Assembly (NCBI GenBank): GCA_003313425.1
Contig: NHZP01000021.1
Span: 744,001-808,000 of the forward strand
Direction of reading: 5' to 3'
Source of the DNA: Pseudopyrenochaeta lycopersici
Lineage: Eukaryota > Ascomycota > Dothideomycetes > Pleosporales > Pseudopyrenochaetaceae
Length of the DNA: 64,000 nt
This document shows, one piece after another, positions 11,701-23,388 of this stretch (position 1 is the stretch's first letter; each line of letters begins with the position of its first letter). The notes beneath the pieces were generated by a model. That model ran no database searches and was not told the DNA's origin. It saw nothing but the letters and a program-made list of their open reading frames with translations. A program made the position numbers and the translations under genes.

Positions 11701-12139
11701 CTTCACGATAACCCTGTGATGCGATGGAGATCAATTGGAGATGGAAGCTCGGCCAACCGTTGACGAGATATTTGAGGGGAGGCGTGGGGTTAGCTAGCCG
11801 ACAGCTCGGGAATAGCCACCCCATATTTCGGCGAGAAGACCGGCAATTCGCGCGGGTGAGCTATGACCGAAACCTAAGCTTACGTTCTCTACTAGCTCCA
11901 TCGCAAATCTGCTAACTGATCTAGGTACATGAATTACATGTATTGATTGACATCCAAAGTTCATAAAGCTGTGCTATGTTCGACGAAGAATGAGTAACTC
12001 ACTCTGTATCGTGATTAATTCGTACCAAAGACGTTTCGTGGAGCATGCTCTACATTTGGAATCCCTTACTCACAAACCACCACGTAAATTTTAAGTTCTC
12101 ACAATATCTCTCTTCTTGGCTGCTCTATCTATTCATCTA
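11701..12139. other. Intergenic, no gene seen
   Basis: About 440 bases between the start of the dehydrogenase gene and the stop of the Pth11-like gene. It contains the dehydrogenase promoter. No further feature recognised. Confidence 0.4.
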
Positions 12140-13663
12140 TCAAACAATATGCGCAGGGCTTGCCGCTGGTCTGCCAGATGGCATCGGGTCCCTCCCAGCC
12201 GCCCTCCCAATATGCGAACTCTCTCTAGAATCTACTGTCCACTCTACACTCTTGGTGATACCCTGGCTATTATCCGTCATGATTTGCTCATCGCTATTCG
12301 CATCGTCATCTCTCCCCACAGCACGGTGCTGCCATTGCCAATCATTCTTCATCTCGATGTCCTCGTTCCTTCCCGAGATACTGTCAAGATCGTCATAGCC
12401 ATCTTTCGCCGTACCGTACTGACTCCTGCCCCGCTGCGTGTTGCTATGTGTATTCGAATTGCTACCATACCCGTACGCATTTCCAGTGGTCTTCTTCGTT
12501 GTAGCCCGTTCAAAAGAGGGTCGCAGCCAGGGTATGAAGCGACTGAGAAGGTACTTGATGGTCGGACCTGAAGTGCCGATAATCGCGACGCTGGATTCAA
12601 TAGCTGTGTATGAAGATTCGACACTGTAGCTGTCTGAATTTCCTTTGAAGGCGTTTAGGAGCCAGATTAGGCGTGCGATACCGATGGCTATAACGATGAA
12701 ACCGAGCGAGAGGAAGGCTATTGTGACAATTTTACGCTTGAGCGGCATTTGGAGATCCCAGATTATCCACGTTGGGATGCTGAGTGCTTATTAGCAGTTG
12801 CTTCACTCAATTTGTTTTGCGTCGCCAAAAAGTGTACTTACAGAAGCACGAGAAAATCTGTAATGATGACAACGGAGACATTGCCAGAGACGTACAACGT
12901 CGGATCATAACAGCCACCAGGGAGAGTAGGATCCCATGACTTTGCTACAGGAAGGCATGGAATGGCAGATATAATTGTCGTTGAGACCATGTAAACGGCG
13001 TTGAGGGCTTGAAGGCCGAGAATGGATCGCTTAATCCACGGGTTGCGCGATCGCAGCTTGTACAAACTCCATAGGAAAGATGCTTTGACCATGCAGATAC
13101 ATGGGTTGTATTCTACACTTAGGGCATACTGAAGCTGGAGGCATAGCATTAGATATGTGTCGCAAGCAAAAGACTAATCTCTTGCTCGCTGAGATTGAAG
13201 GCGTTATATACTGCAACAATATGTTTTGTAAGGGAAGGTAAGATGTCGGTACCTTGAATGCGTACACCCAGTCGATAGAGTAAGATGGTATATCTTCTTG
13301 ACGATAGCCAGTATACAGTGCCTTGGTAACTATGTTTGTCAGTGATTTGAAAGGTTAACATCGCGGTATCTGTCCGAGTATCGTACACATGTGCGTAATT
13401 ATGCTGTTGCCCAAGCATAGGACCCATGCAATAGCAATCAAGGCATCATCTGGGAAGGGGTGATCGTCAGCTTCTTGCCTTCATACGTGCTGGGACTAGT
13501 GACTGCGTTTACCTCCCCCAAGCAGATTATCTTTCCATTTTCTCCAGAACCTTACGAGAAGCACAGACAAAGCTAGGCCTGGAAACAGATATAAGAGTGT
13601 AATCAGTGCTGGTTGGAGTCCTGGGTCGACGCCTGACATATCTGGTGCAGGCATGGCCGACAT
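12140..13663 (-). CDS. Pth11-like / fungal rhodopsin-domain seven-helix membrane protein
   Basis: Five exons: 13663-13513, 13449-13360, 13329-13253, 13128-12842 and 12779-12140. They sum to a complete frame of 414 residues. Hydrophobic helices follow the family order: LITLLYLFPGLALSVLLV, then DDALIAIAWVLCLG, then YALSVEYNPCICMVKASFLW with SLYKLRSRNPW, a helix before CLPVAKSWDP, VVIITDFLVLLIPTWIIW, and IAFLSLGFIVIAIGIARL. The conserved SSYTAIESSVAIIGTSGPT precedes a hydrophilic cytoplasmic tail of about 110 residues. Fungal members with this domain are plasma-membrane proteins; some, like Magnaporthe Pth11, act as G-protein-coupled sensors of surfaces. This one lacks an N-terminal CFEM domain. 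Start choice is uncertain: ATG 13663 or 13639 give the expected N-terminus, and the open frame extends to 13900. The 124-nt intron 13129-13252 could instead be two introns. Confidence 0.85.
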
Positions 13664-15244
13664 GTGTGGTGCGCCGCTGCTGTTGACACTGCAAGAAGAG
13701 GTGTATCCACTGGAAATGAAAAGAACAGATGTTAAGACCTCAAATATTTCCAGAGCATCAGCTCGTGGGGGTGGTAACCGTTTCCCATAGACATCCCTCG
13801 TGTTCTGGCCTTGTTTTCGCAATCCCACGAAACCCGTTCGCTTGCATGATCCTGCCAACAATATGTTGTCCCGTCTCCCCAAATGCACCTGTCGCCTCAA
13901 CCTGCAGGGCCTGCGCGCAAGGTAGGCAAAATCAAGGTAGGCAAGAAGGGGCCAAGGAACACCACCATTTGTCTGATACTTGATCCTTTTGTACCCTCAG
14001 ACCTATCTGATTGGATCAGAGGAAACACTGCATAGAATTCCCAAAGGATTGTGTTTCTAAAATCCCATGGCAAAGAAGAACGGTATTCGGCAGTGCAATT
14101 TCAAGATCACTAGGTTAGAATAGGTAAGTTGTATGCATCTTGAAGTTGGAAGGATCTGAGTCCTGCTTCTGCATGATGAGTATCCCCCTTCGGAATGATT
14201 TCGCATGGGAGAGTTCTACAACACAGTCAGCTTTTCTTTCTGTCATTATAGTTGCTTATGCGCCTAAACATTGCAAAAATCCATGATTTATGCTGTTTAT
14301 GTACGTTAGCAGATTGATGTGCTCTGTAGATGAGGTGGTAGCCTGATTGCGCGAACTGTCAATCCTGGACAGCATGACTCAAAGGGTGGAGCACTCTCCT
14401 CATGTTTGCTTCTTCTCCAGCACTAGGACACGGGATAGCCTGTAAGCATTCGTCGCCACAAGATTAAAATCGCGTTAAGGGGTACAGGAGAATCTATCGC
14501 CAATCGCATGGTCTGTAGATATAACATTGGCTCCATCCCGGCTTATGCAGCCCCACAACCTGCCGTATCCGGGATTAGTCGGCAATCTCTTGCCAGGGAG
14601 ACACTATAGCGCCACTGTACTTCGAACGGGAGGGAGCAATTTGTGGGTACCCAGCGGACCGTACCTTTTGAGGTGCCAGCGACCCGAGCTTCACAGAACC
14701 ATCGTTCCTTCAAAAGGGCCGTCATACGGCCGAGTTGTAAATACCCATCAAGACCCTGCACGCAGTTATAAACTTGCTAGCCTAGAACTTTGTCTTGAAA
14801 AGACCGTGCACAGGATCTGGAAAATGAGGCAAATGCGTAGTGAGCAAGGGAAGTCGATAAATGGCATCCTTCGCGTAGAGCTAGCTAGGACAGGAGATGA
14901 CTGACGACGTGGCTGTGAGGACATTTGCCTCCAACAATCCTGCCCTCGCACTCATGGCGTTCTGGACGACACGCTCCTGACTCGTTGCGATATGTTGTCC
15001 GCGCCATCGGTAATTCTCGCAGGCGGCTTCAATCTTTTTGTCAGGCCAAGCCTCGAGTATTGAACCCACAGAGTCGGTACATGCTTGCCGATGGAGTGGC
15101 ATTGTCGCCGCCGCATGCACAATTAGGAAATTGTGCTTACGTTCCTTATAAAAAGCTACGCGAGCCGCAGAAACGTGGAAGCCAGAGGCTTGTCGTTTGA
15201 TTGTCTCGGGTTTCCTTCCAAGTACCAGCAATTTGTTATTGAAG
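13664..15244. other. Intergenic, no gene seen
   Basis: About 1.6 kb between divergently transcribed genes (Pth11-like to the left, oxidase to the right). Frames at 14527-14904 and 14881-15324 lack protein-like composition and splice partners. Confidence 0.45.
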
Positions 15245-17331
15245 ATGCTGGCCAAGTCATTCATTGTTTCCGTAGCCTGTGCCGCTTTCACGACAGCACA
15301 GAGCTCAATCGTGCCTTCTTTCACAGCATCCGTTGCACCTGCCGCTGAGACTGTGGCTTCCGACGCTACGCCTGCTAATGTTCCGTTATTCGAAGATGAA
15401 GCTGTGCAGTTAACGGATAAGGTTGTTGCCGAGCTTCAGAACAATCCTGATCTCGCCGAGTATGCTTCCCTTTTTGAGTTTGAGGATAGCGAGAATTCTA
15501 CCTTGAGCGCCCGCACTCGCCGCAGTCGACGATCGCTTCGTTGCAAGACAATGCCTGGAGACTTTCTATACCCTGGAAAGATCGCCTGGGGGGTTTTTGA
15601 TCTTCTACTCGGTGGTGCTCTGGAAAAGATTGTCCCAATTGGCTCGCCGTGCTATAAAGTCTCCGAGTTCAACAACTATAATGCGGAGAAGTGCGCATCT
15701 CTTGTGAAGAACTATGATGCCGAAGAGATCTAGTGAGTTGCCTGCAGTGTACTATATAGACAGACGCTGAAAATTGTAGCTACAACGATAATGGTGCCCT
15801 GATGAATCCACTATACTATGGCATGACCTGCCCGATCCCAGCAGCTGGAGACTTTGCCAACGGAACTTGCACCCAGGGTGGATATTCTGAATATGCTGTT
15901 AAGATCAAGAACGTCGCACAGATCCAATTGGCTGTGAACTATGCCCGAACACTAAACCTTCGCTTGGTAGTCCGCAACACTGGCCACGACTACAATGGTC
16001 GGTCAGTTGGAAAAGGTGCTCTGAGCATCTGGACCCACGGCTTGAAGGACATCCAATACATCAAGAACTACCGAGGTCCCACTTATTCCGGCCCTGTATT
16101 CAAGGTTGGGGCTGGTGTTCAAGGTTTCGAGCTCTACCAGGCTGCTGAACAGTATGGTGTTACAGCTGTTGCTGGGATCTGCCCTGTAAGTCTAGGCTGT
16201 CAATGTACAGGAAAGCAAGCTAATACAATATAGACTGTTGGCGTCTTTGGTGGCTATTCTATGGGTGGTGGCCATTCCCCGGTTATGCAGCTGTTCGGTG
16301 TCGGTTCTGACCAGGTTGTTGCGCTTGAAGTGGTACTCGCCAACGGACGCTTCGTTTCTGCTACGCCATCAGTCAACAGCGATTTATACTGGGCTATGCT
16401 TGGTGGTGGGGGTGGAACTTTCGGTGTCATCACCTCTGCTGTCGTTAAGGTGCACCGCAAAGTCCCCGTTACCGTGTCCACCTGGACTCTCATGACTTCA
16501 GAGACCGTCCCCGCCGACAAGTTCTGGGAGGCTGTCAAGTTCTTCTGGGACAGCTTCCCAGCTTACAACAAGGCCAAGACTTATTCTTACTTTTCGCTGA
16601 TGAAACTTGCCCCTGGCACATACATGTGGTCCATGAACCCTTTCTTCGCTACCGACAAGAGTATTGCCGAGTACGAGGCTTTGATCAAGCCTTTTTATGA
16701 GAAGTGCGCCTCGCTCGGGATCACCCTCAACGCCAACACAACCCACTATGACAGCTTCTATCCGGCGTACCAGGCCACGTTTGGTCCCCAAAATTTCTAT
16801 GTTGGTGGTGCCGGCTCGACACCAGGAAACCGCATGCTTCCCACCGAGAATTGGGTGACTGAGCAAATCCGAAACCAGACCTTCGCCGCAGTACAAAATG
16901 CCGTCGAGAACGCCTTAATGCTGAACATATACCACCAACACCCGGCTGATGACCAGGACAAGGGTTTGAACTCAGTGAACCCTGCATTTCGCAACGAGCA
17001 GAGCATGATCGTCGCCATCAATCTGATCTATGAGCAGACTACCGCCGGCTGGAAAGCTGGTGTTAAACAATTACATGATGAAATTTTGGGTCCACTTCGA
17101 AAGGTCTCGCCGGCAGGTGGTTCTTATGGAAACGAGGCCGATATTGCAGAGCCTGGCTGGCAGAAGGCATTCTGGGGTGTAAACTACCCTAGACTTCAGC
17201 AGATCAAGGCAAAGTACGACCCCGGCATGTTGTTCTATGTCCACCATGGAGTCGGGACTGAAGGCTGGGCGATCGATGACAACGGCATCGTTGGGGTGCA
17301 GTCGACGGACGGCCCGCTATGCCGGGTATAA
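15245..17331 (+). CDS. Secreted berberine-bridge-type FAD oxidoreductase
   Basis: Three exons, 15245-15732, 15780-16185 and 16234-17331; complete frame of 663 residues. ATG 15245 begins a signal peptide ([20 protein letters not shown]). A basic cluster ([10 protein letters not shown]) near residue 95 could be a processing site. The PCMH-type FAD domain starts after residue 190: RNTGHDYNG carries the His (about 231) used for 8-alpha linkage, and [18 protein letters not shown] across the second splice carries the Cys used for 6-S-cysteinyl linkage, so bicovalent FAD is expected. The BBE C-terminal signature is [20 protein letters not shown]. Family members oxidise alcohols, sugars or secondary metabolites with oxygen as acceptor; the substrate cannot be read from the sequence. 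A Zn2Cys6 regulator gene follows on the same strand 0.9 kb downstream and may be functionally linked. Confidence 0.92.
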
Positions 17332-17450
17332 CGGTGGTGTCGCAATGACAGCTGAGCTGCTGTTTCAACATAGATATCTTAATGCAAATACACTAATGCC
17401 ATCATATGAAGCGCCTTTGCCTTCTTCAAGATGTCGCGTCCAGGCTCGAG

Positions 17451-17468
17451 CTCTCTCTCTCTCTCTCT
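17451..17468. repeat. (CT)9 microsatellite
   Basis: Perfect CT dinucleotide run just downstream of the oxidase stop codon; potentially length-variable. Confidence 0.9.
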
Positions 17469-18226
17469 CAGACCACAGCGAATGTAAAGTGGTGGCTGAC
17501 GCGTTAAGGCTGGTTGCGTAGCGCTTGCCTTAATAACTCCATAGTCAAACTCGGCTGCATCTCATGTAGATCACGAGTCAAGATGCAACACGGCAGAGGG
17601 CGTTGTTGCGATGGGTTAGCCTGGGCCTGCACAAGAGGCTGCCAGGTCGAAGGCTGGATTTGTTCTGACACTATATGCAGCGGGTAATAAGACGATGCGA
17701 CAAGGAAGCGGCGCATCTCCGTTGGATTCCGCGATCTTGCGGTGTCGTGGGCGCCAGATCTGCCGTGGGCTGTGCACGCTTGTGCTGCACGAGCGGAGGG
17801 CGGCCGCGTCTCCGTCTCGGTTGCTTGTCACACGGCACTCTTTTCTAGAAGCTTTGCCTGGCGGAGGGAAAGTCGATGCGGCGCGCATAACCCTGCTGTC
17901 GCAGGTGCTCGCCTATGAGAAGGCGGCCAGGCCAGCGCGCAATGGGTCGTGTCGCAGCAGATTGGTGAGGCTCGAGTCGTCTGGAAAGTGTATCGGTCCC
18001 TCCCCAGCGGCTCTGCTCACGGCAGGCGTACACGATTAGTCACCACTATTGCTCCCTTCATCGCAGCGCTCAACGGGCTCTAAAACAAACGCAAATCTCG
18101 TCCTCCGCTCTCCTCTCCCTTCTGCTGCTTCCGTCTCCCGACCATTGAGTGTTCACTGTTTGTTCTTCAGTGCCAATACTCTCGGAAGACTCGCCATCCG
18201 GAGCGGAGCTCTCGACGTCCAACACA
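17469..18226. other. Intergenic, no gene seen
   Basis: Spacer of about 760 bases before the Zn2Cys6 gene, with the CT-repeat at its left end. The GC-rich frames on both strands at 17.6-18.0 kb look like chance. It presumably holds the promoter of the regulator. Confidence 0.4.
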
Positions 18227-19702
18227 ATGTGCCCCTTGAGTACGTCCAGAATGCTTCATAAGGAGTGCTGCTGCTAACAAAAGCACAGCATCACTGCCTG
18301 CTGGGGATGGTCCGAATCGCTTCTCGCCCATTGATGTCAAGGACTGGCATCCTCGTAGAAAGTCCGTGTCCAACGCCTGCGAACGCTGCCGCAGGAGAAA
18401 GATACGATGTGATGGTGACACGCCTTGTTCGACCTGTAAACGCTTCTCGTTACAATGTGTGAGAACACAAAAACCGCGAGAAGTGGTCGCTTCGTCAGTA
18501 GCCACCTTGCAAGTCGCGTTGCCGCGCGATCACATGATGTTCCATTCACTAACCTGGCCCAAAGGGAACATCAAGCTGCCCTTGAAGGGCGTATTCATCA
18601 TCTGGAATCGCAATTAGCAGCTCACGTCAATGCGCCCATGCATGGCATGGATTCTATTGAGCAAAGCCTCATGGCCAGCACACCAACTTCATTTGACTGG
18701 CAAAGTCCGCCTCCTCATTTGAACTTGGACACAACGATACCGGCTTCCTTCACTGCAGACGATCTGGACCTTGGGCATTTTTCAGCTGGCGGCAGCTTGC
18801 CATCTATCGCTATCAACCAATGTGAGCCAGTCCCCAACTTGGCCTCGCCGTCTTCACCAGTACCTTCATTTTGGTCAGGTACCACTCGCGCCTCGTCACC
18901 CGATATGCCGCCCACGTCTGCCCCGCCGCCATTTGTCACAAGCGCGCAATATCCATCATGTAGTAAACCATTCGCATCGCCAATGGAACCGCACACCGCA
19001 CCTTCGTGGGAGTTTATGTCTCAAGCAAGTTCTAGCCAGTTGAAACCTGGAACTGCTAGCAGTCGAGGACACTCACGAAGGACCTCCGCTTCGTCACTTT
19101 CGCTCGACAGCGATGACCAAGCCATGTCTCCAATTCCCGAAGCCGAGGACGACTTGCTACCGCTGGCACCAGCACCGCGCCTGCCCCGCCAGGGTCTCTT
19201 CGCTGCTAGCCATTCAGAAAGTCCGGCACCTGGATCTTCACGCTCGAGTTTCACAGACCGTAGTCGAGCTCTTGCCACTACTCCGCTGCCGAGCCGCTTC
19301 GAGGCTGAGACTCTCACTACCGAGTTCGTGCAACATATCGAGTCACTGGGGTACAAGGCGTATTCGATCTCACCACAGCTTTTCGCCCGGTTCTGTGAAG
19401 CCGTCTATCCGAACCCTCAACGAACGACATCTATCGAAATGTCTACCTCCATTCCGGTAGCACGTTTCCATGTATTTCTCGCAATGGCTATTGCGATGAA
19501 AGTGCGGATTAAAGACTCTCCCGAGAGCACCAATGCCCTGCTCGACACTTGCTATGAATTAGCAATGCAGCAGACTGCAGCATCTACCTTCTGGCAGGAA
19601 ATTGGAGGCATCGAGGCAGCTCAGCTGCTCTCAGTATTTGCATCCATCCGAAAGGCCCCCAACCATGAGCCAAGGCCTCTGCAACAGTCCTTTTCCTGGT
19701 AA
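18227..19702 (+). CDS. Zn(II)2Cys6 transcription factor
   Basis: Model: exons 18227-18239, 18289-18517 and 18565-19702, in frame, 459 residues. The first exon is only 13 nt (MCPL plus one base), ending at a strong GTACGT donor. Exon 2 encodes the binuclear cluster CERCRRRKIRCDGDTPCSTC plus the sixth Cys (LQC) within the first 70 residues. A 47-nt intron with CACTAAC branch site then leads to a short coiled-coil (EHQAALEGRIHHLESQLAA), the usual dimerisation element. Its donor (GTTGCC) is weak, so that junction is the least certain. The middle is Ser/Pro-rich. The C-terminus (from LTTEFVQHIESLGYKAYS) matches only the start of a fungal transcription-factor regulatory region, and the protein ends after about 130 residues of it. 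Nuclear, DNA-binding; the neighbouring oxidase is a candidate target. Confidence 0.85.
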
Positions 19703-20781
19703 CATTCAATTGTTCCCAATTTATTTGTGACCATGGAGCGTGAATCTGAGTTCCTCCATTTCCCTGCTGTTTTCCCAAGCTTCCCCGATTATCCAAAGTG
19801 TACCTTTGACGCTCCACATGTACATAGCATTTTCTCACATCGCCAATATATACGACATAACGCTCCGTACGTATCTTCCATGAGTATCAAACGCTCATAT
19901 CTTTTTCTTTATCGGCATTTGATCATCTCTATATGTTTTCTCTCAACGTAAACAGCTGCTTGTTGAGGCTTCAGCTTTGGTTGCAGAAATGTTGACATCT
20001 TACATGATGTAGCCTGGACGGAAATCGCACACGGAAATCGCATAGAAATTGCACCCCCAAAACGTGTACTGGACTACTGGCGAAACACCTGAGAGCACGA
20101 AGTACTATCTATGAATAGGTAGCACAATAAGAATACAGTAGGTCATTGGCTAGCTATCCCGATTCCACAACCGTCGACTATTCGATGCAGAGACATACCC
20201 AATCAACATTCTCGACACCATGGCATCCGAACCTTTCCCGCTCATCCCTTTCTTCAAGATTATAATTACCTTCCATACAAATACACTTTTATAAGCGGCA
20301 TCGACCATATTTTGCCCAGCGGGTTTATTGCATCTCCAAGAGGAATTACGGCTTGTGCGGAAGCCCAAGTCGGCGAAGGGTTGGATCGATGGGACGACAT
20401 GTGGGCGTAGAAGATTGAAGGATAGCAGGGGCTGGGGGTTGATGTGCCATACCAAAGTGTTCCTTGAGAGACATCAATAGTAGGGAAACGGTCGTTGCTA
20501 CAATCATTACCTTAAGTAACGCATCTATCAAGAAGACTGAATCTAATGAAGGGTTTGGTACGAGTAAGCACTTTTATCAGAGCTGCTTCAGCATATCAGG
20601 GTAATATTTATGTCTAACAGGAATATCACCTGGAAATAGGTTACTGCAACCAGGGTATGTGAATAGAACATGACACATGGAACATAAACCATTATTTTCG
20701 CTGTTCATGTGGCAAACGCCAATAATGCACTATCATACAAGACTATCATACCTCGGAAATCCCATTATCGATGTCAAGCAT
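19703..20781. other. Intergenic, no gene seen
   Basis: About 1.1 kb between the regulator and the convergent mitochondrial protein gene. Only short frames (for example 20346-20531 minus) without support. Confidence 0.4.
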
Positions 20782-22023
20782 CTATTTCTTCGAATCCTCC
20801 TTTGCCTTCTGAGCCAGCTGCGACGCCTCATCGCTCTTCTTCTTCAGAATTTCAGAGATCTCAGAGACGGCTTCTTTGAGGATGTTCTGTGCCTCGTCGC
20901 CGTGCTTCTGGGCGGCTTCTTGCAGTTGGCTCAACTTGGGCAGGATCTGGTCACCGCCTGGGATCTTCTTGAGATATTGCTCGTAATCGCCGAGACCAGA
21001 CTCCTTTGCCTTGTTTGCAGCGCCCTTGACGTACTTCTCGAGATCACCAGTGTCACCCTTCTCGACGGCAGACTTGACGCGTGAGAAGAGTTCCCCCGCA
21101 TTGCCGCTCTTGAGAGCATCGGCATTTTCCTCGACGAGCTTCTTGACCTCGGGGTTCTTGTCGAGGTAGGGCTTGGCTTGCTCCATGCCCTTCTCCCATG
21201 CCTCGTCACCGAGCTTTTTCAGTTTGTCAACCTTCTCTTGGACCACACTCCTGATCTTCTCAATGTTGGCTGCGCTCAGACCGGTTTTGGCGATGTCGCT
21301 GACCTGCTTCCAGGTGCGATCAACTTCCTTCTTTGCCTCCGGTCCATACTTGTCACCGTACTCCTTCAACTTGTCAATATTGCCACCGACCTTTTCCTTG
21401 AGCGCGGGGTGGTTGTCCATGATTTGTTGCGACGCGTCACCAGCGAGGTCCCCGATGCGCGACATGTGCTTGGTGATAACATCCCAGGTCTTGTGTGCGG
21501 TAACAAGGCTGAGGTCACCCTTATTGAGGACCTCTCGCATGTCATCGTAGGCTTCGCGAACGATCTTGTCGACCTCTTCGCCATGCTTCTCACGGATAGC
21601 ATCGAGGTCGTCAAAAGCGGAGTCAACATAGCCCTTTGCGCCAGGAATGAAAGCAGCATAGCTCTGAGCGGCGTTGCGGAGCCAATCCAGCGCCTCATTG
21701 GGCTCTGGAGTCTGCTCTTTGATTTTCTTGGTGGCTGAGTTAACGTAGCTTTTGGTGGTCTTGGATGCTGCAACAATGTCGGCAGCTCCTGATTGTCGGT
21801 AGAAGATGTATCCGACTGTGATGGCGGCGGCGGCGCCAGAGACGGCACCAATTGCTGCGTGTGAACCAGCACCCGCGTTACCGGAAGCTGCATTGCCAGT
21901 GTTTACTGTAGACTGGAAGCGTGGTTGTTGAGCACGGAATCGAGGATTTGCTGCACGAGCAGCTGGACGGCCTGCAGCACGAGCGGCGAAGCGTGCATTT
22001 TGTGTCGCTTGTCTCGAGAACAT
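20782..22023 (-). CDS. Mitochondrial protein with one membrane segment and long amphipathic helices
   Basis: Single exon, 413 residues. The first about 40 residues are rich in Arg, Ala and Ser with no acidic residues (MFSRQATQNARFAARAAGRP...), a strong mitochondrial presequence. A small hydrophobic segment around residues 56-78 (AIGAVSGAAAAITVGYIFY) is probably a single inner-membrane anchor. The remaining about 330 residues are charged helices with repeated 'KxxGDKYGPEAKKEV' and 'KLKKLGDEAWEKGM' style heptads, resembling apolipoprotein or LEA-like helices. Similar proteins occur widely in ascomycetes without assigned function; a structural role at the inner membrane is inference. No introns. 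Confidence 0.85.
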   Translation of the reverse strand: MFSRQATQNARFAARAAGRPAARAANPRFRAQQPRFQSTVNTGNAASGNAGAGSHAAIGAVSGAAAAITVGYIFYRQSGAADIVAASKTTKSYVNSATKKIKEQTPEPNEALDWLRNAAQSYAAFIPGAKGYVDSAFDDLDAIREKHGEEVDKIVREAYDDMREVLNKGDLSLVTAHKTWDVITKHMSRIGDLAGDASQQIMDNHPALKEKVGGNIDKLKEYGDKYGPEAKKEVDRTWKQVSDIAKTGLSAANIEKIRSVVQEKVDKLKKLGDEAWEKGMEQAKPYLDKNPEVKKLVEENADALKSGNAGELFSRVKSAVEKGDTGDLEKYVKGAANKAKESGLGDYEQYLKKIPGGDQILPKLSQLQEAAQKHGDEAQNILKEAVSEISEILKKKSDEASQLAQKAKEDSKK

Positions 22024-23388
22024 GGTGATGTGTTATTTGGATGTTCTTGGGTCAATTGAGCGACAATGGGGAGTTTATGAGCAATTGAGGGTGAGATGGG
22101 TATCTTCAAAAGAAACAATGTGTAGTAGATGAGCAATTGAGCCGGATAATGAAGTTTTAAAGAGGAGCTCAGCTGCAGCCAAACCGAGCTGGAGCTGTGT
22201 CGCGAGAATGACGTCGACATGATGTGCAACCGCTAGGCCGCTCTGGCCCCAGTCCCTGCAAGGAACCACTTTACACCCGCGTCATTGGTTTCCACACGCC
22301 AGAGTTTAAGTTTAGACGTCACGCTATTGTTCCTTAGTAAATAGAAAACATTGACAGGCCGATTGCGAAATATGAAGTTTCACAGACGACGGCAATCGTG
22401 CGGGTATCTGTCTATTTGAAATAATTTTACTGAACCTTACGAGCACATTCTCGAAGAGCTACCATGACGAAATTGGTCGAATCTCTTGCAGTCCCATTTT
22501 GTACGGCCTCATGAAGCTATATCTAAACAATGTCATTTTTTGTGATTCCAGCGATTAAAAAGGATCTAACCGGCGGGGCCTGTGATGTTAGCTATTACAA
22601 AGGGTTCCAAAAAGCGATAATCTACATCATGCATTTGTAACTGTAAATATGACAATATGCCTGCAAATTAATCAAACTAAGCCTTCTGCAAGCTTTGCAC
22701 ATCCTCTCATCGCTGGCAAATATATAAATCTACCTCATTCCTCTCCGATCATGTCAACTTCGACGATATGAACTTCTGCCAGCCTCGTAGGCTTAGCCTA
22801 TTTAAGCGACAGGCGCCACCTCGCCGACTTGTAATCACAGCAGATGCATCTTTGAAATACAAGCACCATCTTGAGACCCTCTTCCAACTTTCAGCATGCA
22901 AGACATTGATAATATAGCACTCGAAATGCTGGCCAAATGAACCAATCGCATGTAAAGTGCTGTTGAGGCCAGCTACTCGCTTCGAGGCACGTGAACCCTT
23001 GCTCAGCCTCAACGTCAGCGCTCTACCTCCGTCCCCCATCGCCAGCCTTATAGGCCAGCGCAAGTTTCACGAAAGTCAAAAACTCTGTTTAAGTTCTTTA
23101 TCTATCCGCTTTCTTGCATGATCACAGAGCATTCAAACACCGGAATCCGTTGAGATCAATGTTCCGCCGCGGCTGAGCCACCTCGATTCAGTACACTTGC
23201 CCTTGTTAATAAACATTGCAACCAGATCGACTAACGGTAAACTCTCTAGTTGTTGTATCGGCTTCTTTTCCGCTGCATCTTATTGTAACACGTATGTTAA
23301 GGCTCAGTATCTACTTGGACTCCAACAGGTGCCATTTCTTGATAGAGAACCTTCCAACCCTTCCAGCGTGCCTGATCAGGATTTAAGA
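22024..23388. other. Intergenic, no gene seen
   Basis: About 1.4 kb between divergent genes. The frame of the ankyrin gene stays open upstream to about 23185 without an ATG, so a small 5' exon of that gene could lie here. Nothing else is supported. Confidence 0.4.

Noticed and set aside
14527..14904. Plus-strand frame of 125 residues upstream of the oxidase
   Set aside because: No signal, no motif, Arg/Pro-rich chance composition, and no splice link to the oxidase start.
20346..20531. Short minus-strand frame with a hydrophobic start
   Set aside because: 61 residues, no family resemblance or support for transcription; a second overlapping frame looks equally plausible.
21178..21738. Plus-strand frame of 186 residues
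   Set aside because: Antisense to the mitochondrial helical protein; its composition is the complement of Lys/Glu/Ala-rich codons.
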